Origin: Rhizoclosmatium globosum
Lineage: Eukaryota; Chytridiomycota; Chytridiomycetes; Chytridiales; Chytriomycetaceae
Direction: 5' to 3'
Assembly: GCA_002104985.1 (NCBI GenBank)
Contig: MCGO01000001.1
Span: forward strand, 558,001 to 622,000
DNA length: 64,000 bases
Numbering within the stretch: position 1 is the first letter of the stretch; each line of letters opens with the position of its first letter. The notes beneath the pieces were generated by a model, which saw only the letters and a list, made by a program, of their open reading frames with translations, made no database searches and was not told the DNA's origin. A program made the position numbers and the translations under genes. Below are positions 11,256-24,654 of the stretch, one piece after another.

Positions 11256-13018
11256 TTATTGTGGCAACTGTGAGCCAAGTACACTTTGTACGAAGGCTTC
11301 AGCTTCTTTTACAGCGTCTTCTGGACTGCTCTTATATCTCATCAAGTGTCCTTGTACAGCAGCCATGCTAACACCTTTTTCTGGGACACGTTGACTAAAT
11401 TGCATTGCCAGATCCTCTAAAGCTGATGGATTATCTTCGAAAATAGATGATTGAACAATGGTCTCATCTGTGGCAGGAACTGGAGGCTTGATAAAAAACT
11501 GGACAAACAAGTCTTTGACTTGAGCACGTGTTGCTTTGTCAAAGAGAACTTTGACGTCCACTCTACCTGGTCTGATAAGAGCCTGTAAGAATAGTTTGTT
11601 AGTGAGCCAATAATTTGAAACAAGAGAGCACTTACGGGATCCAGCTTTTCAATGTGGTTCGTAGTCATAACCAAAATGCGTCCTTCTTGAGCGGCGACAC
11701 CGTCAATAGCATTCAAGAGTCCCGAAAATGTCACATTGGTAACAATCGATCCACTGTTTTGATTTTCAGCGGGTGTTCCTGGCCTTGTAGTTGCGGACAC
11801 TGTTGAAGTCAAGGACCGAGAAACAAAAGCCGCATCAATATCTTCCAATAACAGAATGCATCGTGGAGGCGTGTCTACCATCAGCTCTGTCAAAGTCTCA
11901 TCCGTCAAACCTTTGTTTGCCAGCGAGATGACATAGATATTTAGTTTGAGTTCACCAGCAAGCGCAGTGACGAAAGAAGTCTTTCCGGTTCCAGGATACC
12001 CGTAAAACATGTATCCACGGCGGTAGGGAATACCACGATCTGCATACCACTTTTCATTCTTTAGAAATTCGAGGGCGTCGCAAAGGACAGTTTGCTTAGT
12101 AGATCCATCGAGAACAATTGTGGAGAGTGGTCGGATGGGACGAGAACGCGTGCGCCGCCAGTTTCCGTATTGATCTGCCGAGTAAATGACTGTTCGCTGA
12201 AGATCACGTTCCGCGTATTTCCGACGAGATTCTTCGACAAGATCTTCCAGTGCCTTTCTCGCGCCGTTGGATTGCACGTGGGTTGGATGGGTAGGTTTGT
12301 TTGTGTGATGAGTGACGGCTGGGGGAGGGGAATTACGAGCATGCCAAAGGTGTCCAATTGTGGAGACAACAATACGTTCACCCATAACAGGGCCCGACGA
12401 ATTCGCCATTGCAGCAGTTGGCTTTGGACGAATGCGGGTGATCCACATGAGACGATTCTTGTACCAAAACCAGTGTGTGCAATTTGGAGAAGGTAAAAAC
12501 TGGTATGCAGGCAAGTGAGCGAATTCCTGGTCGACAGCAGATGAAGAGGTAGTTGAACGACCCGTTGAAGGAGTGACATGGACAGCAAATCGCGTGGACT
12601 GTCTTACAAAGTTCTGGTCAGCCAGCCAGGCGAGCATCCACGAGTACGCCTCGTCAGTGCCTGACACTTCGACTTTGACGACAAGGCGGCGTTCAAGGAA
12701 GCTGTAGAGCACACCGGCGCCAACGCGGACGAGGGCGGCACAGGCGCCAAGGGCCGCGAGGGTCAGGCCCGACTGCGTGAAGCCATTGGGCGGGGGAAGT
12801 CCGACAGCCTCGGCCGCAGATTCGAGGAAGAGTCCAAGCCCGTGCGTGGGCGTTGGACTTGGTTGTGTGTCGTTGACGCCCGCGATCACTTCAAGCTCAC
12901 TCTCGCTCAAGCCCACATTCGATCGACCGCCACTGCCGCTGCTGCTGACTAATCCTCGCGAGAAATGCGGCCGCAGAAACACCGACGGTGAAGGCCGTCT
13001 CAGTCCGTGTGGAAACAT
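11256..13018 (-). CDS. BCS1: BCS1-type AAA ATPase of the mitochondrial inner membrane
   Basis: Exons 13018-11636 and 11582-11256. Order: a Ser/Arg-rich presequence, a hydrophobic segment around residues 85-115, the BCS1-specific region (FLERRLVVKVEVSG, WMLAWLADQNF), then the AAA module with Walker A GYPGTGKTS, Walker B CILLLEDIDAAF, sensor TTNHIEKLDP and arginine finger region ALIRPGRVDVKV. Bcs1 moves folded Rieske protein across the inner membrane during complex III assembly. The tail carries an extended loop before sensor 1 (SLTSTVSATTRPG), which is usual in fungi. The start is divergent from the small frame at 13073. Confidence 0.93.
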
Positions 13019-13072
13019 TACTTAAAAACAAGTCTCAAAACAGAACAAACAAAAAGAACACAACAATCTCAA

Positions 13073-13411
13073 ATGGTCGATTGCCTCAAAGTCTTTCTTG
13101 TCCTTCTCCTTGCTCCACTGCCAACTGCTCCAACAATCTTCCTCCTCGCCCTCCTAATGTCGATGGTGCTCGAGCATCAGCCCTGTCCATACTGTTCTCT
13201 GCTAATTATGCTCGTGTTACGAACGACACATACGTTTTATGGCTCAGGAGATGACCATAAAGGCTTTGGTGCAACAACATCATGGCTAGATACCCGCTTT
13301 ATACTACAGCCAAAACTGCAAAACATGATATGGCGAGACAACCAGACGGATGCTGTCTCTCGCGGCCTCATACCTGATATCGTCATACACGCACCACAAG
13401 CTGTGCTTTAA
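13073..13411 (+). CDS. possible small membrane protein, unknown
   Basis: A 112-residue frame whose ATG follows a typical A/C-rich leader (caacaatctcaa) 54 bp from the BCS1 start on the other strand. Residues 5-32 are strongly hydrophobic (VFLVLLLAPLPTAPTIFLLA), then CPYC and a second hydrophobic stretch. I recognise no family. The second half may be non-coding, or the frame may be split by an unrecognised intron. Low confidence. Confidence 0.3.
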   Translation: MVDCLKVFLVLLLAPLPTAPTIFLLALLMSMVLEHQPCPYCSLLIMLVLRTTHTFYGSGDDHKGFGATTSWLDTRFILQPKLQNMIWRDNQTDAVSRGLIPDIVIHAPQAVL

Positions 13412-13500
13412 ATCGAACCACTCCTTGATCTCCTTTCTTGTACAGTAATGGTCGCGTCCAACAATAAACCTGAGAGCATATTCAACAACACACATTGATT

Positions 13501-14703
13501 CTATTGCTTCTTTTTGGGTATTCGTAAATGAACGATTCCATTTGTAACTCGTTGATCGTATTCCATTCCAAATTTGGCTTTCAGGAGTACCATGAGTTCT
13601 AGATCCCCTTCATCAAATGCGACAAACAGCTTCAATTTTTCCTGGGGGAACGTAAAGTATGCCTTTGTCAATATTTCCATCGTCCTCCGTTGTGTATGCG
13701 GAATGATATTCTAGAATACGATATAAGTTCTCAACTACAACAAGAATTACGTCCTCACTGAGGCAATCAACTTCTCCAAGTCTTCTAATTGATTCCAACA
13801 GACGCGAAAAAGATGGAAATTGAAGTCATCAAGTAATGCTCGCTGTATCCTCAGTGCATTCACAACTTTCGCCTCCCGTTGAATAGAATCCGGGAGTGTA
13901 GCAAACAAAGACATTACTGCCCTTGAATCAAACTGAGCTCCTTCTTTTTTGCAGGTTGGAATGTAGCAAATCATGTAGAGGAGTAGAAGAGTCGTCATTT
14001 CGGCACGATTCGGTATCGAGACATCAGACGCGCTTGCTTCTTGGTAGAATACAGTGACTAATTGAGTCAAACTCTTGAGCAGTTCCGCAAAGTTTCGGCC
14101 CTCCAAACACGTTTTCACTGATGTTTCATAGACGTGGATGGCGAATGTGTCGATTTGGCCCAATGAGACTACACCTTCTCGAAGCTTTCCTATTCCGCAG
14201 TTAAATTTACATAGTATTTCATACCATGGACTCACTTAGTTGTGATAGAATAGGATCCAATGCACCAGGTTTCCGAGTCCCTCTTGTCACCCCTCCTTTT
14301 CGTTCCTCATCATAGAACGCATCCAACTTCTCCTGAATGTGAGTAAAGAAAGCTTCTTGTGTCGATCGATTGCGAAGTCTATGGTTAAGTTGTTCAGTCT
14401 CCCCCTCAACTTCTCAAGGCTTCAAACAAGAACGCACCCGGCCTCATCGTCCCAATTTCTGCTCACCAGCGTCAAGTTCCCGAATTGGTCTTCGAGAGGT
14501 GGATTGATTCGTTCTTTGGAGTCGCTGAACTTTGACGACTGGAGGCCCTGACTGCTCCAGTTCAGTGTCACATCTGCAGTATTAGACGGTCGCCAAGAGC
14601 CAGTGTTTGCCGATCGACCTCGGTTTGTGCCACTTGAGTTTCCTCGCGAGGATCCTCGGCCTCGTGAGTGTGAGCTTCCTCGGCGCCATTTTGTGTCGTC
14701 CAT
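13501..14703 (-). CDS. SAC3/GANP/THP3-type PCI protein
   Basis: Four exons: 14703-14438, 14378-14236, 14189-13759, 13710-13501, with introns of 46-59 bp. The N-terminus is an RG-rich stretch (SSHSRGRGSSRGNS). The helical core has DTFAIHVYETSVKTCLEG, FAELLKSLTQLVTVFYQE, RAEMTTLLLLYMI, and then a winged-helix-like end ILTKAYFTFPQEKLKLF and VTNGIVHLRIPKKKQ. The YETHAR-like helix and the count/spacing of helices match the SAC3 homology region found in mRNA export (TREX-2) and THP3/LENG8 proteins. I cannot tell which branch. All four exons join in frame, ending in TAG at 13501. Confidence 0.62.
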
Positions 14704-14861
14704 TACAGTTAACTTTGATTACAAACGAACAGAATACAAAATAATGAGTAGTGTACGCAGAAATTCTTTGTTACAGATTCAGTATGTTAATTTCTCTGTT
14801 CCTCTATTCAACGAACCCAATCCCTTTTTGCTACGTGTTTTTTGATCTCAAACACTCCAAA

Positions 14862-16219
14862 ATGCGATTGCTCCTCGTCGCATTCGCATTCATCCTCCTC
14901 GCAACGACAGTCCTTGCCGGAAAGGATTTCTACAAAATCCTGGGCATTAGCCGGTCAGCACAAAAGGTATCTACTGACAACAGAGTTGACAGCAACCACT
15001 GACAACCCCCCTTGTGATAAAGCGCGAGATCAAAAAGGCGTACAAAGACCTCTCCTTGAAATACCACCCTGACAAGAACCCAGGAGACAAGGAAGTTGAG
15101 CAGAAGTTTATGGAAATTGCAAATGGTAAGTAGTCGTCTCGCCGCTCCAATCATTCTAACGACAGGATACAGCATACGAAGTTCTTAGTGACGAAGAGAA
15201 GCGACGTATTTACGACCAATACGGAGAAGAAGGGCTTTCGGGACAGAACCAAAACAACTTCCATAACCCATTTGACATCTTTTCTCAGTTTGGATTTGGT
15301 GGAGGAGGTCACCATGGACACCAGGAACGTAAGGGACCTGAAGTTACGATGGTTTTGAGCGTCAGTTTGGAAGAGCTGTTCAATGGAGAGCAGATTGAGG
15401 TTGGTTTTGGACTAGGGGCGTCCTTTGGGTTTGCTGAACCATGTGTTGCAGGTCGAAGTCAACAAGCAAGTTATTTGTCCAATCTGTCGAGGTTCTGGAG
15501 CCAAGAATGCAAACGACGTAAAGAAATGTACATCATGTAACGGACAGGGAATCAAGATTGTGAAGCAACAACTTGCACCAGGAATGTGGCAGCAAATGCA
15601 AACACAGTGCGTATATTTTTATTTCGTATCTTATTCCAGCGACTAAGCCCGTTCCTCTGTAGCTGTGACGTTTGTGGTGGAAAAGGAAAAGTCGTCAAAT
15701 CAAAGTGCACATCCTGTCATGGCCACAAAGTAAAGCGTGGATCACACCAAATCACCGTCACTGTCGAACGTGGAATGCCTGACCAACACCACATTGTCTT
15801 TGACGGAGAAGGAGACGAGCATCCTGATATTACTCCAGGCGACATCCACTTTGTAATCAACACGCAACCACATCCTGTATTCACTCGTGAAGGAAACAAT
15901 CTTCGTATGGTGAAGGAGATTTCGTTAAAGGATGCGTTGCTTGGTGTTAAATTTGACGTGAACCATTTGGATGGTAAGAAGGTTACTATTACGAGGGATG
16001 GCGTGACACAGCCTGGTAAGCCAGTGATGTTTCTGCAAAGTGCCTGATACTAATGATTTGTGGGATTTGATAGGTTTCGTACAGGTTGTAAAGGGACAAG
16101 GAATGCCCACTCATATGTACCCCTCAGAACGAGGAGACCTCTATGTACAATATTCTGTTTCACTTCCAGCATTTCTGACTGCTGAGCAAAAGAAGCTGAT
16201 TGAAAAGGCTTTTGCATAA
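14862..16219 (+). CDS. SCJ1: ER-lumen DnaJ co-chaperone (SCJ1/DNAJB11 type)
   Basis: Six exons. A signal peptide ([19 protein letters not shown]) precedes a J domain with [10 protein letters not shown], so the HPD is intact, then [11 protein letters not shown], a Gly/Phe/His linker, and a zinc domain with four CxxC units ([32 protein letters not shown]). The substrate-binding part has [21 protein letters not shown] and [10 protein letters not shown]. Signal peptide plus type-I layout indicates the ER-lumen partner of BiP. It ends LIEKAFA with no HDEL-like retrieval signal, as in other Scj1/ERdj3 proteins that rely on partners. Confidence 0.94.
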
Positions 16220-16391
16220 ATGAATCGTTGTTTTGTTGAAAGTGATAAATGGGAATGTCTTTTATATTTCGATGAGCCTTATGAGTGATTAAATGTGGTT
16301 GTGATCAATTGTTGGTATGAATGACTCGCAGAAGGAGAAATACCATCGGGTTTCTTCGGGTGTGGCCCATTTTCAAAACTCACATCCAAAG

Positions 16392-17138
16392 ATGCTCAGA
16401 TCCCTTCTCACTCGCCAGTCATCCAGGACACTTCTCTCAGCAACAGTTCAGCGAAGAGCGTTCGTTGCCGCTCCCTCCTCTGTTAACTCTAAGGTGCCGG
16501 ATGAACTATGACTCAAACCACCTACCATTTGACTGAAGACATCTTCGTTCTACATATAGGTCTGGGAACTTGGTATTCTCAACCACGTTGCTATTGCTTG
16601 CCCTGACTTGGAAAAGGCAACCGCATTCTACCGAGATGTCCTGAAGGGCAAATGCTCTGAACAGATTGTGCGTCCAACAGCCCCATTACCAAACTTCCAT
16701 CTGATTTACTAAAAATGTTTAAATTAGGCTCTGCCAGAGCATGGAGTTACCACCGTCTTCGTTAACCTTGGAAACACCAAAATCGAATTACGTACGTTAT
16801 CCCAACCTCAAGGCTCGCAAGCTTCAATCACTAACTCAGCCTTAAATTAGTGCATCCACTCGGAGAAAAGAGTCCTATCGCTGGATTCCTTGCCAAGAAC
16901 AAGGAGGGAGGAATGCATCACATTTGCTTGGAAGTCGACAACGTTTACACTGCTATGGCGGATGTGAAAGCGAATGGTGTTCGCGTTTTGGATAAGGAAC
17001 CAAAGATTGGGGCTCACGGAAAGCCAGTTGTGTTCTTGCATCCAAAGGTTTGTTCGATATCATGTCGGTTTAGCAATACTGATATACTCGAAACGATAGG
17101 ATTGTGGCGGGGTACTGGTTGAGCTTGAACAGCGTTGA
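16392..17138 (+). CDS. MCEE: methylmalonyl-CoA epimerase, mitochondrial
   Basis: Five short exons (16392-16493, 16560-16667, 16728-16791, 16851-17047, 17100-17138). A targeting peptide MLRSLLTRQSSRTLLS precedes LGILNHVAIACPDLEKATAFYRD (first metal-binding His), GVTTVFVNLGNTKIELLHPLG, GGMHHICLEVDN (second His) and a C-termin DCGGVLVELEQR with the Glu ligand. This is the vicinal-oxygen-chelate fold that interconverts the two methylmalonyl-CoA epimers. It implies a B12-linked propionate route, which most Dikarya lack but early-diverging fungi can keep. Confidence 0.94.
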
Positions 17139-17215
17139 TGAATATTGGACTTCTTTCTAACTAAATAAACAACGTTCTATTGAGAAATGATGGTGTATTT
17201 GTTTTCTTTTCCAAA

Positions 17216-18695
17216 ATGGCGAAAGTAAGCGCTGCGCAGACATCTCCTCCTTCTCCACACCGTCTCACCAACCAGCAAATGAAGGGCTGATGTAACTATC
17301 GAGAGGGAGTTGATTGTTGATGCGACATCAGTCCAGGAGAAAGACGTCCGTGGACATCAGTCGAGCCAAAGCAACATTTCAATCTTAATGAACAAGAGAA
17401 CTAACAAAGCAAACAACTCCAATAGAAAAAGAAGAGATCAAATGAACTGAAGCCGTGGTGCTGGTGAGTTTCGACTGCGAATTGTTTCTAAGAACTGATG
17501 GTTTTGGCTTTACGTTAGGTACTGCGACAGATCCTTCGATGACGAGAAAGTTCTTATTGATCATCAGGTGAGATCTATTATGATAGTTTGCATGGTGCGA
17601 GGAGGGACCCTGTACTAAATTCTTGTCATCGCAGAGGGCGAAACATCTCAAATGTAACAACTGTGGAAAGAAAATGAATACTGCTGGAGGATTGGCTGTA
17701 CATTGTATGCAAGTTCACAAAGAGACTCTCATCAAGTAACGTGAATTTCATTGTCGCCTGTATCAGCTTACCCATAGGTTTACACAGACTTGAAAACACG
17801 CTCCCAGGGCGCGAATCAATTGATGTTGAGATTTTTGGAATGGAAGGAATCCCAGAGGCTGATTTGCAAGCTCACATTGAGCAAGTGCAAGGAGGGTCTG
17901 GAGCCAACAAACGAATTCACATTGACGCGAATCCAGATTCACTGAAAGAACAACTAGCCGCGTTTCAAGCTCAGAAAGAAGCACTTGCCGCCGCGAATGC
18001 TGGACCTCCTCCTGGATTTGCCCCTCCACAATTTCCTGGTATGCCTCCAACAGGATTTCCTCCAGGATTCCCTCCTGCACCGTTTGGAATACCTGGAATG
18101 CCGGCGATGCCAGGGATGCCGGGGATGCCTGGAATGCCTCCTCCTCCAGGATTCCCACCTCTGCCTGGAGCACCTTTTGGTTTCCCCCCTGCTCCACCTG
18201 CGATGGGAGCTGTTCCACCTGGATGGCCTCCCGGATTTGCACCTCCACCTGCAATGGGGGCAGTTCCTCCAGGATGGCCCCCTGGTTTTGCTCCACCCCC
18301 AGCTCCTGCTACAGCTCCACAACCTGCAATCGAAGTACCTCGCGAAGATGAATACCATCCTCCGCATGATAGTGGTCCTGTTGATACATCAGCTAAAGTC
18401 CATCACGCACTCCCTCCTAGACCACCTTCACCGTTGCGACAGTTTTCGCCACCGCCAGCCAAAGCTGATAGCCCCGTTAAACAAAGTGCTCATGCAGAGG
18501 AACAGGATGGATTCACTGGAGCTGAAGAACAATCGGGAGGCTATATCGCGTCACGAATGGTTGGAACTTCATTCTTGATTTATGGAGACAACGAAGAGTC
18601 CATTGTGAGTGGTTGTTTCTTAATTATACGTGTATTGATTTCTGGCATAGGAGGAGAAACGTGCCCGAAACCCAAGATACGTGTTTGTCGGATAA
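17216..18695 (+). CDS. ZNF207: BuGZ/ZNF207-type zinc-finger protein
   Basis: The first exon is only MAK (17216-17224); after a 201-bp intron the protein reads KKKRSNELKPWCWYCDRSF, then DHQ/RAKHLKCNNCGKKMNT and GLAVHCMQVHKET, the paired C2H2 fingers of BuGZ. LPGRESIDVEIFGMEGIP is the family's other signature. A long Pro/Gly/Met region follows (repeats such as PPAMGAVPPGWPPGFAPPP, two near-identical copies), and the chain ends RNPRYVFVG. Animal BuGZ binds Bub3 and microtubules, phase-separates through its low-complexity part, and supports spindle assembly; a GLEBS-like motif is not obvious here. Confidence 0.9.
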
Positions 18696-18947
18696 GGGAT
18701 GGGAACTTGCAAAGGCAAGAAGTTTTGTTTTGTTTTTGCCTTATCTAGCAGCATCTAGGCTTTCGCATTTCGAATTTGTTGGTTTTATAAAATGTGATGT
18801 GAGTTTGGATTTTGTTTACTGTTAGGCCCGGCTTTACCAGAAAGCTACAAATCAACCATTTCAAACGAATTGCCATCATCACACCTGCGTAGTTCGTGTT
18901 TATTTAGAAAAATTATTGCGTTTATTTGATAATTGTGTTAGGAACGT

Positions 18948-21308
18948 CTACTCGACCAATTTCATCACCAATCTTCCTTCATGATCTTCGCTATAGTGGC
19001 GCTTCAAATAACGTTCCATAGCTGGCAACTGGCTGAAGTGACGTCTTGCAGCCATATGCTTTTGCTTGATTTTGCGAATGAAGTCATCTGTGTATAAGTC
19101 CATTGGATTTGACCTATCGTGCTTTTCGGCTTCTGCTTTTGTTAAAAGAATACAGTTCCAAGGACTGACTTCCATGGAATGGTCCCAACGTGTCATCACC
19201 AAGTCATCCATATTCTTGGCCGCACTAATACAACTTTGACGATTCCAAATCGCGTCGATCAAATGTCTCATATCGGATTCCTGCAATAACGCGATTGCGT
19301 TGTAGTTTGCGTCTTCAGGAGTACCCAACAATGGTCGTTTCTGGGCTTCCTGTTTTCTCATTGATCTCAACAGATCTCCATAACAAGAATCATCTTTACG
19401 CTGGTTCGCAATATTCTCTTTGATAGTACAAGGTTTGCAGCGGCCCAAGTGTTTCATTGTTGTTGAAAGGTAGAATTCGGTGGAAGGCAAATACTTTGTA
19501 CACCCTCTGCAGTAGTAGACGGCTTGGTCGCGTTTCCAAGATTGGCCAGCGTCTGGGAACTAACAATATACGATCAGTGTTGAACACGTGAGAGGTAATG
19601 TACCTTCTGATAAACAGCTGCCTCTGGGTTAAACTCTGGTGTTTGTACAAACTGCAAAAACAAGTTGCTGATTCTCTTACGCAGCCCTATTACAAAGTAA
19701 GGTATATTATATTAAAATGGTACACACATACCCTCCAATGATTTCGCATCTCTCCCTCTACTAACCAAGTCTCCTTCACGATTAATGAGCTCAACGATTT
19801 CTCTTGTCAGAACGCAATCAAATTCCTTTTGTGTTTATTCGTCAGCTATTTATAAAAATATAGTACACAAACCTTGACAGTATATTTGACGTGTAACAAG
19901 ATTTGGAGACGTTCATCGACACTTAACATTGCTACGTTTAAGGCATGGTACAAGTCTCTAAGTTCTCTTGCTCTGATAGTGTTAGGAGTATCAACCGAAA
20001 CAGCCGCTGTCCCATCTAAAACTGGCCACTTTTTGGGGGATGACATCTACGGCAAGTCAGCATTAAAGAAATCAGAATTTCCTAACCTTCTCCAACAGCT
20101 TAACGATAGATTTCTCTCGGTTTTCTTCGTTCGCAGCTATTTTGAGTCGGTCAATCTTTTGAATAAGTACCGCTTCCTGATCCATCAAATCGGCCAAAGC
20201 GGCCAATCTAGCCGGCTCAGAATATCCAGCATTGTTAATAATATCAGTTTCTTGAATTCTCCAATGCTCCAATCCATTGTAAAGGATTTCAAAATCCTTG
20301 TTCGTTTTGGGATGCAATCGACTCTCGATTTCCTTCTTTCGTCTCTTGTCCTCTAAAGCTTTTCGTCGCTTTTCTTTTGCTGCCATAGCCTTCATTCTCA
20401 TATCACGCTCTTTTCGAAGACGTCTCACGAGTCTTATTGCATAACATTTGCGAACGAAGCATTGAATGATTGTGACCTGGCGTATGTGGTCAGACGGTTT
20501 AATATGACGTGGGATCTTACTTTTCGGTTGATCATTTTCCAATATTCTTCAGCTGTGAAATAAGGCTTTGGATAGAGAGCGTAATCATAGACAGCAGAAA
20601 CATAGCAACCGGGTTTGCTCTAATCGACGATTGAGTATATATGCTATTAAACACAGATTTGTACCATTTGAGTGAACGCGTCATGCTTTGGCTGGCTGAG
20701 TCTGTTTCTCAAAAACTTGGTTTGAGTATCACGATGGAATTTTGGGTTTGCTTTCTGTGAAAGTAAGGTATAAGTTGGATCAAATGTAACAAGCACGCGC
20801 TTGCATTACCGCGTCTTTAATCTCTTGCGCTGTAGGAGTTTGCGAAAATGCATGGCAAAACGTTCTTCCGTCTTTCTTGCTTCTATAACCACCCAAATAA
20901 CGCTTTTTAATCCATGTAGAAAGATCAGGGAAGTTCTTGAGTTCGTCTATCGAAACAAATATCTCAATCAATCTTATTCCATGATTCCAACTAACCTTGT
21001 TGTTCAACTTCGCCTTGTGAGTTTTCGTGCTCTACAGCCCCAGAACTTTCGTGATTGGTCGTTTTGAACGAAACCACTTCATTATTTGTGTTCAGATTGC
21101 TGTCGTTCAAAACTTCGTTGCTTTTTCGGACCTGTGCGTTCCGCCAAGCTTGTTGGATTATGGAAGCTGCTCTTGATTGATGATCTAACGCGGTTTGTGA
21201 TTCTGCGTGGCGAACTTCAGCTTGAGGTTCCACTGGATTGTTTACTGAGTCGGCAATAGCCACACTTGTTGGTTCGTTCTCTTGTTGGATTGGTATTTCG
21301 TCCTCCAT
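18948..21308 (-). CDS. IQUB: IQUB-type radial-spoke protein (IQ motif)
   Basis: At least nine exons join in frame. Marks: an acidic N-terminus with one IQ-like helix (SIIQQAWRNAQVRKS), LGGYRSKKDG, RDTQTKFLRNRLSQ, PYFTAEEYWKMINRK, a second IQ (VTIIQCFVRKCYAIRLVRR), NTIRARELRDLYHAL, ERLQILLHVKYTVKEFDC, a Cys pair region (LGRCKPCTI), MRHLIDAIWNRQS and WSPWNCILLTKAEAEKH. This is the layout of IQUB, a calmodulin-binding part of axonemal radial spoke 1; the ubiquitin-like domain of the animal protein is not evident. It indicates motile flagella. No frame breaks. Confidence 0.9.
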
Positions 21309-21380
21309 CTTCAACTATGTTGATGGGCAGTGTGTTGAAGGTTGGGATTTTCAATTGGATTGTTTCGCGAAACACCTCTC

Positions 21381-22903
<1,523 letters not shown>

Positions 22904-22912
22904 ACCTCTCTA

Positions 22913-24622
22913 TTACCAGTTTAATGTTGCAAGATCTGACTCTGAAATATCATCCCAGCAGTTATCCACCTCCTTAAAGTGTTTACTTTCATGCTTGCCG
23001 TTCCCGTATGATCGGCCACAATGTCCTCCAGCACATAGAATGGATTAAGAGCGAGTGGTATAATTTCGTCCTTTGACATAAAGTGACGGCAGTCAGGATC
23101 GTGGCATCTATTATCAATAAGCTCATGAAATAGTTTTCAGCAAAGGACAAATCAAACCTTTGGTTAAATATGCCGCGCTTCAAGTCGACAGTGTAATAAA
23201 CACCGTTCGACTTGTGTTCTCGCATAATGTTGAAACAGAATTTGTTCCCAGATATAGAGTACAATAGAAGTTTCTGATCTGAGAAACAAAGTACGGATTT
23301 GATGAAACACTTGTAATAGTAGAGGTTGTTTTCGTTGAATCCAAGAAACGAGGAAGGAATCAATATCTGGAAACGGTGAAACGTCTTTCATCGGGCTGGA
23401 GGTACACAATCCTCTTCCCTTCTGACTAATACCCACATCAATCACATTTCCATCCTTTGGATTCATTGGTTGATGCATTTGCAAGACTCGAGTTCCGTGG
23501 GTCCATGTGACTGAACTGACGAGGGTTGACAAAAAGTAGTCACATAAACTGGGATCTACAGTAGAACTCTCCGGAGAACCAAATCGCTGGAGAAACGCAG
23601 ACTTGCCAATTTTGGTAGATTGGAAGACGCGAAAGTTACGATTCTTGGAATAAACTCCGTCGTCGATGAACAAGCTCGGCCCTGCTTCCGTTTGAATGAA
23701 AAGACACGATAAGTCGTCTAATCGAGCCCGTTGATCTGTCGTTTTGGGTTCTAAAGCTTCAAGACTACGTTTCTCGGACAAAATCTTCATGGTGAGGAAT
23801 GAAACAAAACGACCTGGCAAATGGTGCATTATTTAGAATCGTTGAAATGAAGAAGAAGTATTACCAACGTGTGAATTATCTTTCCAGACAACGTTTTTCG
23901 GCAGATTGAAAACCAAATGCCGTGAAAACTTGGTGTCTGTTGAGGATGAGAGCTGTTGATGCAGAATAAGCAACAGCTTCACTTGAATATGTACAACATC
24001 AACAATATTGTCTCGAGATGCCTGGACTTTAAACATGGAATATAACTCTTGGAGAACAAAGGAGGTAAACACTCTCATGATACGCTCCTCATCGACATCT
24101 CGATTCAGGGCCTTTGCATACTCTAAATCGAAGTAAAGCTTGCACGGAGCATTTTCTCGTATGAGCTCATAGAATACGCGCTCATCAGGTTTCATTTCAC
24201 AGTATTTAGTCCAAAAACTCTTGTACGTTGTCACAAGGAACTTTCGCTTCCCTGGATTTTTGGAGTCAACCTCAAATGAGAATATGCGCAACGGTTCAGA
24301 TGATGAATCAACGGCTCTTAATGGCAGTTAGTAAGGTCAAGAAAGCAAAGTAACTGACTTGAAAGCAGCCTCTTGACGATGAAAGACTCTCCACGTCAGG
24401 AAAAGATTGGGCCCTTTTGATTTTTCACGTATGCGGAGCATGAATTCGAGCCATTGCCGATTTGCCACAGGAAGGTTTTTTGAACTGTTCAACGTCAATG
24501 CTAGTTATCCCCTGATGCTCTTACATTCCACTGCCAGGCTTTACGCCATAAAAAGATGATACGGTTGACTCTGTGAAGGAATCAGTAATACGTATTAGCG
24601 AAAGGAGGACCAAACTTTGCAT
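22913..24622 (-). CDS. PRIMPOL: PrimPol DNA-directed primase-polymerase
   Basis: Spliced exons read WRVFHRQEAAFKAV, FLVTTYKSFWTKYCEM, then catalytic CKLYFDLEYAK (DxE), KFSRHLVFNLP (SxH), WKDNSHVG, FIDDGVYSKNRNFRVFQSTKIGK (third acidic residue), a zinc knuckle CHDPDCRHFM, and an acidic end VDNCWDDISESDLATLNW, similar in place to the RPA-binding tail of animal PrimPol. The enzyme re-primes stalled forks and mitochondrial DNA synthesis. Chytrids and other early fungi keep it; yeasts do not. First ATG at 24622; only 32 bp separate it from the PIG-N start on the other strand. Not frame-broken although both neighbours are. Confidence 0.9.
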
Positions 24623-24654
24623 CTGTTGTCACCGCCACGTTTTTTGTTGAACAA

